NCBI GenBank assembly: GCA_033064195.1
Contig: JARBJD010000336.1
Location: 1 to 64,000 of the forward strand
DNA: 64,000 bases
DNA from: Blattamonas nauphoetae
Taxonomy: Eukaryota > Preaxostyla > Oxymonadida
Direction: 5' to 3'
Below are positions 19,837 through 30,785 of the stretch, piece by piece. A program made the translations under genes and the position numbers. The notes under the pieces are model-generated. The model had not been told where the DNA came from. It did not search any database and was given only the letters and a program-made list of their open reading frames with translations. Every line of letters begins with the position of its first letter. Within the stretch, counting starts at the first letter, position 1.

Positions 19837-20736
19837 GCGAAAGAATTCAAGCCAGTAGGAACAAACAAGAAGTGTGATCGAATTGGACAGACAGCAGCGA
19901 TTCGAGTGAACATGAGGACTCGAGAAGCTCGACTGTTTGTGGACGATTCGGAACAGCCTGGGATCTTCACCGACATCCCTTCTCCTCTCTGTCTCGGAAT
20001 CACAACTGGATTCCAGATTGCGAGTCTCTCAGATGAAGTGATGTGGCTCAAGAGACACCGTGGCAACGATGAACGTGAAAGAGAGGCGCTTGAGAAGAGA
20101 AAAACTCTGAATTCAGAAAATGAAAATATGAAACATCAACTAGCAGCACTTCCGATTTGGGTTGGAACCGAATCTCTCCAAACGCTCGACACAACTGCTC
20201 ACGCACTCACTCCAACCACTCTCACACAAATCATCGTCACTCCAGAAGATGATCCGTTCAGAACAGCTTTCACTTTTCCGATCGACGAGGGAGAGTGGGA
20301 GCTAAAAATCAGAGCACTTGACAATACTTTCGTGAATGTGAGTGTGTTCTCCTCTCTTCTCATCTTTTCAGAGCTTGGCTTCGTCAGACATCCACTTCCT
20401 GAAGATGCCACACAAGAACCTTGTGGATCTTGGACCGATGGAATTGGTGGTGATTTCATTCTTTGGGATGGAAGAATGTGGATATCGGGGAAAGAATTCA
20501 AGCCGGAAGGAACGAACAAGATTTGGGAGAGAGTTGGGCAGACCGCAGCGATTCGAGTGAACATGAGGACTCGAGAAGCTCGACTATTTGTGGACGATTC
20601 GGAACAGCCTGGGATCTTCACCGACATCCCTTCTCCTCTCTGCCTTGGAATCTCCACACACGATCTGGATCAATCAGTTGAAGTGATGTGGCTCAAGAGA
20701 CTCCGATCCTCACGATTCCAGCCAGATCCAGACTAA
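19837..20736 (+). pseudogene. 3' half of the host kinase/SPRY gene cut by Polinton B
   Basis: Opens in frame from the junction (KEFKPVGTNKK...) and gives the end of a first SPRY-like domain, a charged linker (NDEREREALEKR), then a second complete SPRY-like module (LPIWVGTES... to MWLKRLRSSRFQPDPD, stop 20736). A 30 nt GT-AG intron at 20342-20371 lacks stops and is a multiple of three; splicing gives NVKLGFVRHPLPED, which fits the SPRY pattern better than read-through. The blocks KEFKP.GTNK to PLCLGI are almost identical in both modules, a recent internal duplication. The 5' half is at 59932-61691. Confidence 0.75.
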
Positions 20737-21190
20737 TCACTTTGTTTCTGGGATGTTTGACGAAATTATGAAAGTGGTCTCTCTTATCTTCCGATTCTGT
20801 TACACTTCACCAACATTCACTCTTCCTTTTCATTCTTTGTGACAATCCAACCACACAACACAATCATCTGAAATGCATACAATGACATGATTAGGGGTAT
20901 GAGAAGGACCATAACCAGGCTGTTGATGGATGAGATCAATCAAGCAAAAACTGAGATCAGTGATCTCAGTTCCGCATTTTTTGACTGAGATCAGTGACTT
21001 ATTTAAGCGTATCTATTTTTTCCTCATTTTATCCTTGTGATTGTTGAATTGTGATCCGAAAAGGAAGGAAACATCAATAATAATCATTGAGATGGATTAG
21101 GAGCAAGGAAAGATGCGGTGCCAGACAAGATTCAGCCCATTCAACTCTGCGTTGTTTGTCTCTCGAATGAGAACTTCAAATGATCCGCTA
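20737..21190. other. Host 3' flank with remnant of a hAT terminus
   Basis: 20916 to about 21050 aligns with the complement of the right end of the hAT derivative at 57110-57245 (GAGATCAATCAAGCAAAAAC, ACTGAGATCAGTGA, GCGTATCTAT). It is an older, decayed end; no partner end was seen nearby. The rest is AT-rich with no gene. Confidence 0.5.
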
Positions 21191-22490
21191 ACTGGCGCAC
21201 GTAACCCGAAATTGGCACGAAACCCGAAATTGTCAACACCTTCTTAACCCATACTTCATTTTTCTCCGAACCCCTATTTTTGTGGGTCCCACTTTTTTTA
21301 TGGGTCATCATCTCGACCCCATAAATCACTTGAGGCAGAAATCGAACCTCCAAAATAGGATCCCTTGTTCAGGGTGCCTATTTAAGAGCCTTTTTTGGTC
21401 CCCAAAAAAATGTTGTCCTTAACATTTTGCTTAGTGAATCCTAACACGACCACTTTTCTCTACGCCTGTTCAAGATTTTTCTTTCTCGTTTGATTTATGG
21501 TGGTTTAAGTTGTTTTCTCTCGAAATGACAATTTTTTGAAAATGAAAAATCCTGGGGGGAGCTGGTTGAAAAAATGGGGAAAAAACTGACTTCCTGTATA
21601 ATAGCTTAAGAGCTCGAAAACTTGTTTTGATCATATCTCCACAACCAGACATAGTTCCGACATGAAGTTTTCACCAATATGGATGTTTTTGTTGGATATT
21701 AATTTTTCTGAAAATTTTGAGAATTTTCGATGACCTCCTATTTCGGACTTTTCAGATATTTTCATTTTTATTCGCACAGTCTTAACATTATTCCAATTAT
21801 CATCACTGAGAACAACAAAATGATGGATTTAGGTGATTTCGGGTCATGACTGTGTCAAATCAACTGAATCTGAAGAAGAAACTCCTCTCAGATAGAATGT
21901 GAGAAATCGATTTTGCTGACAATGGCAAAAGTCCGAAATAGGAGGTCATCGAAAATTCTCAAAATTTTCAGAAAAATTAATATCCAACAAAACATCCATA
22001 TTGGTGAAAACTTCATGTCGGAACTATGTCTGGTTGTGGAGATATGATCAAAACAAGTTTTCGAGCTCTTAAGCTTATTATACAGGGAAGTCAGTTTTTC
22101 CCCATTTTTCGTCCAGCTCCCCCAGGATTTTTCATTTTCAAAAAATTGTCATTTCGAGAGAAAACAATCCTAAACCACCATAAATCAAACGAGAAAGAAA
22201 AATCTTGAACAGGCGTAGAGAAAGTGGTCGTGAAGTTAGGATTCACTAAGCTAAAATGTTAAGGACAACATTTTTTTGGGGACCAAAAAAGGCTCTTAAA
22301 TAGGCACCCTGAACAAGGGATCCTATTTTGGAGGTTCGATTTCTGCCTCAAGTGATTTATGGGGTCGAGATGATGACCCATAAAAAAAGTGGGACCCACA
22401 AAAATAGGGGTTCGGAGAAAAATGAAGTATGGGTTAAGAAGGTGTTGACAATTTCGGGTTTCGTGCCAATTTCGGGTTACGTGCGCCAGT
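21191..22490. mobile_element. 1.3-kb palindromic TA-flanked element, copy 1
   Basis: Two arms of about 565 bp, near-perfect inverted complements, around a spacer of about 170 bp. Ends are ACTGGCGCACGTAACCCGAA, flanked by TA on both sides (21189-21190, 22491-22492), as for Tc1/mariner-type insertions. No transposase. A second copy, with its spacer in the opposite orientation, is at 51666-52961. Transcripts would fold into a very long hairpin. Confidence 0.8.
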
Positions 22491-22492
22491 TA

Positions 22493-23349
22493 TTTAGCGA
22501 AATTGGTCGACTTCTTCCTCGTCGTCTTCGTTCTTCGGGAGTAATGACGCTTCTGAGTGCATAGCTCATTCCACCGTTCATGTTCGAGTCGACCAGCACT
22601 CTCATCTCGTGATTCTGAGATCGTTCGTCCGGTCCAGGTGTCCAGAGTGTATCTGCTGAGTACGATTGGTTGGAGAAGAATCGTCAACGCGGTGACTCCC
22701 TAGAACGAGGTAAGAAACGCGAGATTCGGGTTGCTGTAGACGTAATTGTCTTTCACATCGCAATTGTGAAGAAACTCGAGTGTGGTAGAGTTGAGGCCGA
22801 GTGTGGTGATGAACAAGCTGACACTGGCTTCCTGTTCAGAGAGGAGAGGAAGCGGAGAGAGGCTCTGATTCGTGGTGATGACCGGAGTGAGTTGACTGGG
22901 CTGTTCGAAGCAGAATTGAAGATCTCCACAACCCCGTTCAGGATGGGTTTGAGGGGGAAGCTGGACGAGGATCGAGTGTCTGGAGAGGAGTGCTTGAATC
23001 GAGAATGAGCTATGCCTTCAACACGACTGCAGTTGCTGCTTTCTTGAGCACAATTGATTGACTCTCCGTGGCGAAGATGGGAAGCCGGTTCAGAATCCCC
23101 GTTTTGTTGAGAAGAGGAAGGAGAGGCGGAGTGACGAGTGTTCCGATCAGTTTAATTGCGGAACACAGAGCCATCTGCACAGCGCGATATTCCAACAGCT
23201 GCTGGTTCCGTTCGTCGATGATTGGAGTTGTGTCGTTCTGTGTTGGTGATGTGGGAGTTGCTATCAGGCTCGCTGATTCAGCATCATTCGACTCGTCATC
23301 GTCGCCCGTGCTCAGATCCATCTCGAACGGGTTCGAATTCATTCATCGA
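22493..23349 (-). other. Host DNA with one possible small gene
   Basis: The minus strand 23010-23342 is open for 110 codons (MNSNPFEMDLSTGDDDESND...) with an acidic start and a helical C-terminus (LLEYRAVQMALCSAIKLIG). That could be part of a helical-repeat protein, but no family is recognised. In the restored orientation it directly follows transposon copy 1. The plus-strand frame at 22670-23008 is its mirror and is less protein-like. Confidence 0.35.
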
Positions 23350-23919
23350 TTACCCTGAGCAAATGTGCAAACACACCCTGAACAGTGTGTGCTGGACAAA
23401 AAGTGCGTCAGCACAACATTCACACTTTCTTGATTCCAAAAAAAAGGGTCCAAAAAAGTTACTCCGATTATTGAAACTTTAGAGACTTTTCCCCGTGATC
23501 TTTAACTGAAAATTTCCTCTATTTCGATATATAGAATGTCATTTTGTCAGTTTATCTCTTCATCCCCAACTATTCATCGGATCCGTTCCTATCATCAATT
23601 CCCTCCATCGTCGTGAAAAGAGACAAGGTTAACAAACTGTTGGACATTGTTTTCATGTGATATCTTCTGATTTGTGAATTTGAGATTTGTTTCACTCGAT
23701 TGAGCCTAGTTATTCATGGATTAGATCATCCTCCAGACTCTGTGCTGAATTTCAGAAATGATGGGCCCAAAGTGCACAAGATCGAACAACATGCACAAAC
23801 CACCACAAACACAACATCCAACACAATGACTTCTGAAAAGATTAATCAAAAGCTAGGGTGTTTTCTCTTCTCTCTCTCATCCTTCTTCTCCTTTTTTTGC
23901 TCTATATCTCATCTCTCAC

Positions 23920-24530
23920 TCATAGATTGTGACCGTAACGGGGAACATTGTTGTGTCGGAATGGTATGTCCCCCTCTCGTTTACCTCTCTTTTATGGACT
24001 GTCCACTGATTTAGAACATCATTAAAGATGGATGGAATCTGGAATGAGTTGGATCAGTCTGCCAGACACGATCGGTAAATCAAATGCTGAAATGATCTCA
24101 CCGTACGTCGCCCTCTCTTTTCTCTCCCTCTTTATTGTTTTTTTCGAAGTTAGGACTTAATTATTGATAGATTGAAAAGCAAAGTGAATGATCATTCTGG
24201 CCGTCACGATCGGGCAGGGTCATGCTGAAGAGCGCACACCGTATGCTTCCCTCTGTTTACATCTCCATTTATTGTTTCTTCTCTATTTTTAAGACCTAAT
24301 TACCAGTCGATACGGAGTAAAAAGACTCTGATCTAACCTGTTGTCCTGATCGGACAGTGGATTGTATACTCACGCACGTCGTGTGTATCTCTCTTTGTTT
24401 GCCTCAATCTTTATTGTTTTTCCCCTTTTGAAGACTTATTGAGCAATAGGTACCTTTAGAAATGACTCCGTTCAAACGGGCTGTCCTGATCGGACAATGT
24501 AATGCCGAAGAGCACAAACGGTATGTTCCT
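23920..24530 (+). repeat. Tandem exon-intron units of captured gene (copy 2)
   Basis: Donor-like sites recur at about 23963, 24102, 24239, 24384 and 24520, spacing 136-145 bp. Each follows a short block related to GTCCTGATCGGACA and precedes a pyrimidine-rich tract. Interpreted as duplicated small exons. Confidence 0.5.
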
Positions 24531-24663
24531 CCCTTTACTTTCATCTCATTTATCTTCTTGAATTATCATCCTCTCTCTCCTTCTGATTCCCCTCATATCT
24601 TCCTCTCTTTTTCCTTTTCCTCGTGATGTCGATTCTTTTACTCTGTCTTTGCTGTCCCTGAAG

Positions 24664-25617
24664 CCAAACTGTCCATATGGGAATGGAGCCGTGGTGAACC
24701 TCTCCTCTACTCGTGTTATCTCAGGACAGAGCGCCAACCACACCCTTGACAATCTTGTCATCACAGTCAATGGATTGGACAGCCCTCTGTGCTCAAACAA
24801 CCCCAAATGCCACACGTTGACCTACATGTCCAGTAACTCAAACAAAGATGCTAAAATTGCTGTTGAAGAAGGGACTTTTGATGTATCCCAAACAGAAGAA
24901 GGGTTTGACGTCACATCCCGCAAGCTTGTTATCACAGGCAGTGGAATGACAAACACCATAATCAAACTGTCAAAGCCAGCCAATCGAAGAACATCTTTCT
25001 CGGTGACATCTGGTCAATTGGCCATGATATTAATCGCGTTCTCACTCAAAGGCGGAGAGGCCGGACTTCAGTTAACAATCTTCAATCTGAACGGAAAGGG
25101 GTCGCTGACTCTCGCAGGATGCAATTTTACTCATTCAGTCAACGTGATCAAGTCCAGGTTCACCGTTATTCAGAGGGGCACACTCAAAGTCACCAAATGT
25201 GATTTCTCGTCACTTCCATCAACCTGCACACACAATCTTGTCATAAACGTCTCACTGCAAGGGAATCTTCAGATCTTAATCGACACTTGCGTGTTCACCT
25301 CGATCACTCTCCAAAATCCTGACGATCTCTTCCAATCTGCGGTTCTTCTTAACATCGAAGGAGATATGACAAACTACCAACTGCAAGCGCTGACATTCAC
25401 AGGAGGAGCAGCATGCAAAGGTTCAGACCTTCATTTTGCGTGTCCAGATGTTGTGCCGGTTCACATCCGTTCCCACTGCAGATTCAGCTTCAAAGACAAC
25501 AAAAAGGGCAATAGACGCTTCCATGTCAAAACAGAAACAAATAGAGGATCTAAACAATTTCGTTCTTCAATGGTATTTCTCAAGACAGACGCTTTTCGTT
25601 TCAGCCACTGGAGATGA
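24664..25617 (+). pseudogene. Captured host beta-helix-like gene fragment (copy 2)
   Basis: Begins after the acceptor CTGAAG at 24658-24663. The encoded residues are identical to copy 1 over the shared exon. The upstream intron is about 143 bp (GTATGT donor near 24520), long compared with the 29-33 nt introns elsewhere. The coding sequence ends in TGA at 25617, and a related frame continues to 25771. Probably inactive as a gene. Confidence 0.65.
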
Positions 25618-26475
25618 CAATCGCAATGGCAAAACGGCAGAAATTGAATGCAAATCAATCAGTCGCGACGATCCTACCAATCCGTGCACCGCAGCAGGCC
25701 GACATCATAGCGCTGTGCAGGTTCGCCTTCCTATCACCGTTGGGGCTGTTCATCTCCTCGTCCGCAACTGAGCTGTGGCTCGTCGTTCGCCTTCCGTTTC
25801 GCTGATTGCAGGCAACAACTCTATGGGAAGAATCCCTCAGCGGATCGGAAGACAGTGCCAACTCCTGATAGAACAGGAATTGCGCACCAATGATTCAGTG
25901 TTCGAGTGGAAGCTGAGAAAGAAGGCGAGAAGGAACTGAACAAGCCGCATTCGCTTTTCAAAATGAATACCCTCTCCTCTCGCTCGATCCTCCTCTACCC
26001 CAACAACCAAGTTCTCATCGTCCTTCCCGAATGATACGCAAGAGCAACTGGCCTCGACTGCACAAACCACTCCACAATGTAGTCAGAGAAGATAGTCAAG
26101 TACTGAAAGTTGAACAGAATGTGTGAGAGACGAGAACATTCACTTTAAGGATATCCATTTCATTTAGAGCCACTATTATTTTCACAGGACCATCTCGTCT
26201 CCAATATAGATTTCATGTTGCATTCTTCTGTCATTTTTCCATTGTACAATCACGACGGTTGACCAGGTTTATCCTTCCGGTTGAATTGGAACGTAATATG
26301 GGTTGATCAATCCAGACTTAGATTCACACATTAGATGAGGTTCTACTTAACAGTTTGATCTGATTTCAACAAGTTAATCCATCTAGTATCGAAATAGAGA
26401 CATATGTGACGTGTTCCGTTTCTGAACAGTGTGTGTGCTGAAAAATGACAAAATTGCGCAAAAGCTCAGGGTAAC

Positions 26476-27606
26476 TGATCTGGACGATCACTTCAGATCG
26501 CGTTTTGTTGGTACACCGTTGTGTTTTATGAAAAGTTAAGAGAACAAATCGAAGAGTGGTGAAGTGAAAAAGGTGAAATGAGAATCAAATCAAAGTAAAA
26601 CAAAGTGGTGTACCAACGCATACAATTTTATCGATGAATCACGAAGTTTCTCGAACAAAGATGAGGATCAAAATTTTGTTCACGTCATTTTAAATTTTAA
26701 TTTTTGAAAAAAGTGAGAGACAATGAGAAAAAACTGACAATGAAATGAAAATGAGAGTATAAAGTGAAGTGGTGTACCAAAAAAGTGAATGACAAAAATG
26801 AAGTGAAAATTCTGGTACACTAGTGTGTCTTATAAAAAGATTACTAAAAAAAGAGAGCAAACCTGTTTCAAATCATCAGAGAAAGAGTCTTTCGAGTCAT
26901 AAAACACACTTGTGTACCAACGATGGACGATCACGCAGATTGGGTACGAGAATATGTTTTATAAAGAGATGAACAAAAAAGAAGAGCAAACCTGTTAGTA
27001 AAATCATGAGAGACATACTTTCAAACGATAAAACGCATCTGTGTACCTGATCTTCAGGTCCACTTTCGGTTCGATCAGCGTTGGTACATAAGGATGTTTT
27101 ATGAAAGAATTAAGAACAAAATAGAGCAAACTTGTTAAGAATAAGTGGGAAATGAAATTCCAGAAGATAAAACATAATAGTAGACCTGAACGAGAGAGAC
27201 AGAAAAAAGTCAATGATCGAGAACGAGAATGAGATGACGAAAAAGAAGAGAGAACAAATGAGAAAGTAGAAAGTGAAACACACCTAAATCAAACGGTAAT
27301 GAGTCATCAGGAACGAGATGAGAGGATCACGTCCCATTGAAGTACTTTCGCTGATCAAACAGGACTGATCGAACCCATCGATGACAGGATCGAAGTCTCA
27401 GAAGATCACAAATGATAAAATCACGAATGAAAATTTATTTTTGAATTTTTTAATTTGTATTAAATGAATCCAACTGCGATGTACAACGAAAGACGTCGAG
27501 TATGTTCAGAACAAGCATTAATTGAATCAATGAGAGAAGATAACTGTTCACTAGTCTCTGAGGATGTCAGAAATAATGTGCCGGTGACGTATGTTCATGA
27601 GGGATT
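26476..27606. repeat. Inner part of the left TIR of Polinton B
   Basis: Inverted match to 53363-57780 with the 3.28 kb hAT derivative removed. The inner limit is the point where the module gene stops matching (about 27606 against 53363). Outward it is cut by the TTACCCTGAGC element at 26475. Repeated 'GTGTACCAACG' and 'TAAAACACA' blocks occur through it. Confidence 0.8.
27464..27606 (+). pseudogene. Partial module gene at left TIR edge (copy B)
   Basis: First 47 or so codons are the same as the gene at 53114-53503, then the match ends at the repeat boundary. Preceded by a T-rich box like its full-length counterpart. Confidence 0.65.
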
Positions 27607-27623
27607 GTCATTTTTTATTTTCA

Positions 27624-28532
27624 ATGAAAGAGCAAACAGAAATGAATCGACAAAAATACAATTCACATATGATTGAGAAAATGATTGATCATAATCTCTC
27701 GACGACCAACGAGAATGCAGCAGTCATAAACTCACTACAGAAGACAACAGAAGCACAGCAGACAGCGATCTCTTCAATCCAGAAAGTGGTGAGCACAAAT
27801 GGATCAATCACTTGTTCAGCTGGAATTGCAACACCAACAATTGGAGGATTGATCAACGTGAATGGAGCGAAGTGGAATATATCAGAGGGATCACTTCCGA
27901 AATATCCTGGAACATATCCGTCATCAACATTCTTTTCTGGTCTTTCCATTTCACAATCAATTTCAGAAACTTCAGGAATTCAGTTCAATGGTGATGGCAT
28001 CGTAATGTGGTCTCCCTGTGACAGACCAGCAATCTATTACTACGATGAGGACACTGGTTCAGGAGTGTTTTCAATATCCACAACAGGAAGTTTTTCTCAG
28101 TTGTCAGACAGAAGAGTGAAACGAAACATTGAACCATACCCAGATGTTCTTGAACAACTGAATAAAGTCGAAATTGTGCAGTATCAGTTCAACACATTTG
28201 ACTCGAAGATCAACAAAGTGACAAAACAAATCGAGAATGAGACGGATGAAGAACACTTGAAGAACTGCAAAGAGAAATGTGAATGCTTGAAGAAGGAAAG
28301 AGAGAAGAAACACATTGGTGTGATTGCTCAACAGACCCAAGGCATATTTCCTGAAGTCGTGAATGATTCAAATCCAGACTGTCTTCAAGTTGATTATGCA
28401 GAACTCTCTTGTTTCTGTATCAAAGCCATTCAGGAACTGAGTAGCATTGTCGGACAACAACAGAAAGTGATTAAGGAACTCGTACAAAAATATAATTCAC
28501 TGATCGACACAATGACTAGTACTCCAACATGA
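27624..28532 (+). CDS. Fibre-like protein with S74 chaperone domain (copy B)
   Basis: About 302 residues, homologous throughout to the copy A gene at 7005-7883. ATG at 27624 directly follows the box CATTTTTTATTTTCA, which decides the start. The C-terminal 110 residues are the S74 domain (DRRVKRNIEPYPDVLEQ, HIGVIAQQTQGIFPEVV, VDYAELSCF), followed by a coiled coil. The fibre half has a small length difference from copy A (GSITCSAGIATP here). Its 3' end overlaps the convergent 136-residue gene by 17 bp. Confidence 0.8.
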   Translation: MKEQTEMNRQKYNSHMIEKMIDHNLSTTNENAAVINSLQKTTEAQQTAISSIQKVVSTNGSITCSAGIATPTIGGLINVNGAKWNISEGSLPKYPGTYPSSTFFSGLSISQSISETSGIQFNGDGIVMWSPCDRPAIYYYDEDTGSGVFSISTTGSFSQLSDRRVKRNIEPYPDVLEQLNKVEIVQYQFNTFDSKINKVTKQIENETDEEHLKNCKEKCECLKKEREKKHIGVIAQQTQGIFPEVVNDSNPDCLQVDYAELSCFCIKAIQELSSIVGQQQKVIKELVQKYNSLIDTMTSTPT

Positions 28533-28926
28533 GATCAACGAGAAATTCATAATACTCCTTGATTATTTTTCCATTGATTGTCTCAGATGTTTCCATCTCA
28601 ATTGATTCACCAGAACTGTCTTTGAACCAGATCTTCACAATTGATTGTCGAGTAGTTAATTCCCACTTCTTTCGCTTCGCAATCTGTTCGTTACAGAAAG
28701 CCACAAATGAATCATTGAATGCATCAGTCTGAATCCAATCACCATGGATGGTAATATGCTGTGGAATGTCTTTTGAAATGACTGTTGTTGAACCATTTAT
28801 TTCTTCGTTCACATGAATGAGTTTGCAGTCGAGGAAGTGAACATATTTTTGATTTCTGGAATTGGTAAAATCAGGAGGGAGTTGAGCAGTGTGAGAATTC
28901 TGAATTGAGAAATATCGCTTGACCAT
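28516..28926 (-). CDS. Polinton conserved 136-aa protein (copy B)
   Basis: Nearly identical to 6573-6983, with scattered substitutions only, which argues it is a real protein under constraint. A T-rich box lies just upstream (28940-28955 region, complement TTTTATTTTTGTAGAAAAC). Confidence 0.6.
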   Translation of the reverse strand: MVKRYFSIQNSHTAQLPPDFTNSRNQKYVHFLDCKLIHVNEEINGSTTVISKDIPQHITIHGDWIQTDAFNDSFVAFCNEQIAKRKKWELTTRQSIVKIWFKDSSGESIEMETSETINGKIIKEYYEFLVDLMLEY

Positions 28927-29018
28927 TTGTGTTTTCTACAAAAATAAAATATCATATTTGTTCGATTTAGTAATATGACTTCGTCATCTTAGAAATGCGA
29001 AGCATTAATAACCTCTCT

Positions 29019-30698
29019 TCACTTCTTCATATGCTTCTTGGAGACGACGATCAATGACATATCGCACTCGTGGTTGTCCATTTCAATCCAGAACAACCAG
29101 TATGTTGCCTGATGTAGTGCGAGAATTGGTGGAGGAGGACCTTCAGGAGTTGATGTGAAATATGGATCAAGTTCACCTTGTTTGATTGGGGTTCCTCTGT
29201 AGACAATATTCACTGATTCTGCGGTTGAAATTCCTTCTTCTCCACCAGCAATTTCACTCCGATCTGTTGGAACCATAAATGTGAAACAAGTAGCATCTGT
29301 TGTTGCTCTGATTCTCTTGAACTCCTTTCCAAAATAGCTAGTAATGCGTGACATACAGATTGAATTCTCAAACTCTTCAGTGGCTGAACAACCGATAAAA
29401 TCACCATTCACCATCATCATTTGATAGAACTCTGGTGAGATTGTTGACATTGGGAAATTGGGAAAGTTGGATCCAAGCATTTCGAATTGACCAACGTATT
29501 GAGGATTTCTGAAGACTGTACATTCGTTAGGTCTTTCGGGGAATAAGCACATTAGATTCATGAGATTGTTGAGTTTGATACTGATGTTTGATCTCACTCC
29601 CATCGCTGTTGCTTTTGATTGGAATGATTGAGTGTCTATTCTTTCAGCTTTCAGTACATACAAAGTCTTTGAATACGTGTTGAAGAGGGATTGTTTCGTT
29701 GCATCAGCCATTTGATATCCATAGCAAATTGTTGAGACTTTATCAACAGAAGAAGACCAAACAGTTGAAGTGGTTGATTTGGCTATTATTTCATCAGCAC
29801 TCGTGGATGTTGGACCATACGAGACTGCTTTATCGTATTGCATCACAGGATTACCAATTTGTGTGAATTCTTGCGTCAAATTGGAGTATTCATTCTCTGC
29901 TAGGTTTTTCATTCTAGCTTGACCAGCAATGGCTGTCATATCTTTGTCTGGATATCGATCTCGAACCATCTCAAGTGTTTTTAAAATAACAGTTGAAACT
30001 CGAATGGGACAATACACAAGTGAATCAGTTGTCAGATGAAATCTCAAACGTAAATTACCGAAGATCGAATTTGGATACTGATCAAAAGTACTCAGAGGAA
30101 GGAGATTCACAAACGGAATAACTAGTGGAATCGTAGCAGTGTATGGTCCTTTAGGCGCATGTAATGTTGGAACAAAATAGAATCCACACACACTTGGATC
30201 CATTCTCTGAACATTTTCAAAAAGACTGTAGCAATGCTTCATATTGTTTTTCTCTTCATGTGACTTAAAAGTGTGATACAGAAATGATTCATGAACATGA
30301 TTATTCTGAAGTGTATTGTCAATGATGTTTCCTTTACTGTCAACCAGTTTCATATCTCGAATGGCATCTGATGATGATTTGTAACCGTAAAACATTCCGT
30401 ACAATCCAGCTGACTCTGAAGCATCTGCATCTGATGGATATGTATATGGAACAGTGATCGTTAGATCTATTCGCAAATGACTCTTCGCAAATTCAGTCAC
30501 ATCATGACCATCGTAACATAGTGGAACTTCAATCTCGTCTCCAATTCTGCATGGCATAGGAGGATTTGTTGGATGTACTTCTTGAATGGAGTAGATGTGA
30601 GGTTCTGAATCCCACTGTTTTGGCAGATACGATTGCACTTCAATTTGCTCAATTAATGTCGATGTTGGTTTGGATTGATTAGATCTGAAACTTCTCAT
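29019..30698 (-). CDS. Polinton capsid-like protein 2 (copy B)
   Basis: Homologue of 4904-6532, starting MRSFRSNQSKPTSTLIEQIE directly behind the T-rich box. Open for most of its length. Divergence from copy A is concentrated in exposed-looking loops (for example residues 75-90 and 260-300), while the strand-like blocks are conserved, as expected for a capsid protein. Confidence 0.7.
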   Translation of the reverse strand: MRSFRSNQSKPTSTLIEQIEVQSYLPKQWDSEPHIYSIQEVHPTNPPMPCRIGDEIEVPLCYDGHDVTEFAKSHLRIDLTITVPYTYPSDADASESAGLYGMFYGYKSSSDAIRDMKLVDSKGNIIDNTLQNNHVHESFLYHTFKSHEEKNNMKHCYSLFENVQRMDPSVCGFYFVPTLHAPKGPYTATIPLVIPFVNLLPLSTFDQYPNSIFGNLRLRFHLTTDSLVYCPIRVSTVILKTLEMVRDRYPDKDMTAIAGQARMKNLAENEYSNLTQEFTQIGNPVMQYDKAVSYGPTSTSADEIIAKSTTSTVWSSSVDKVSTICYGYQMADATKQSLFNTYSKTLYVLKAERIDTQSFQSKATAMGVRSNISIKLNNLMNLMCLFPERPNECTVFRNPQYVGQFEMLGSNFPNFPMSTISPEFYQMMMVNGDFIGCSATEEFENSICMSRITSYFGKEFKRIRATTDATCFTFMVPTDRSEIAGGEEGISTAESVNIVYRGTPIKQGELDPYFTSTPEGPPPPILALHQATYWLFWIEMDNHECDMSLIVVSKKHMKK

Positions 30699-30785
30699 TG
30701 ATAGAAAAATAAAAAATACAATTTCAATAATTTCTTTTCCTGTTTTGTCTCTACATGATTCCTAAATCTTTGTGCAACGCTTTCA

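Larger units (their letters stand above)
18034..23349. other. Inverted genomic segment between two inverted transposons
   Basis: Bounded by the inner ends of the two TTACCCTGAGC elements. Flank comparison: 14540-14547 TCGATGAA equals the complement of 23342-23349, and the complement of 18034-18041 (CTGATCTG) equals 26476-26483. Both 8 bp duplications are restored only if this segment is flipped. Flipping it also joins the outer TIR half to Polinton B and puts the SPRY half-gene in the same orientation as its kinase half. Confidence 0.85.
23350..26475. mobile_element. TTACCCTGAGC transposon, copy 2 (3126 bp), in Polinton B TIR
   Basis: Same ends as copy 1, opposite orientation, without the 363 bp MITE. 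Right flank CTGATCTG (26476-26483) equals the complement of 18034-18041. The right TIR of Polinton B shows the empty site (CCAGATCAGTTACACC at about 57771-57786). So this copy inserted into the left TIR after the Polinton arrived. It carries the same captured beta-helix-like gene, here on the plus strand. Confidence 0.85.

Noticed and set aside
20199-20657. 152-codon antisense frame of the SPRY module
   Set aside because: Shadow of the sense-strand SPRY coding sequence.
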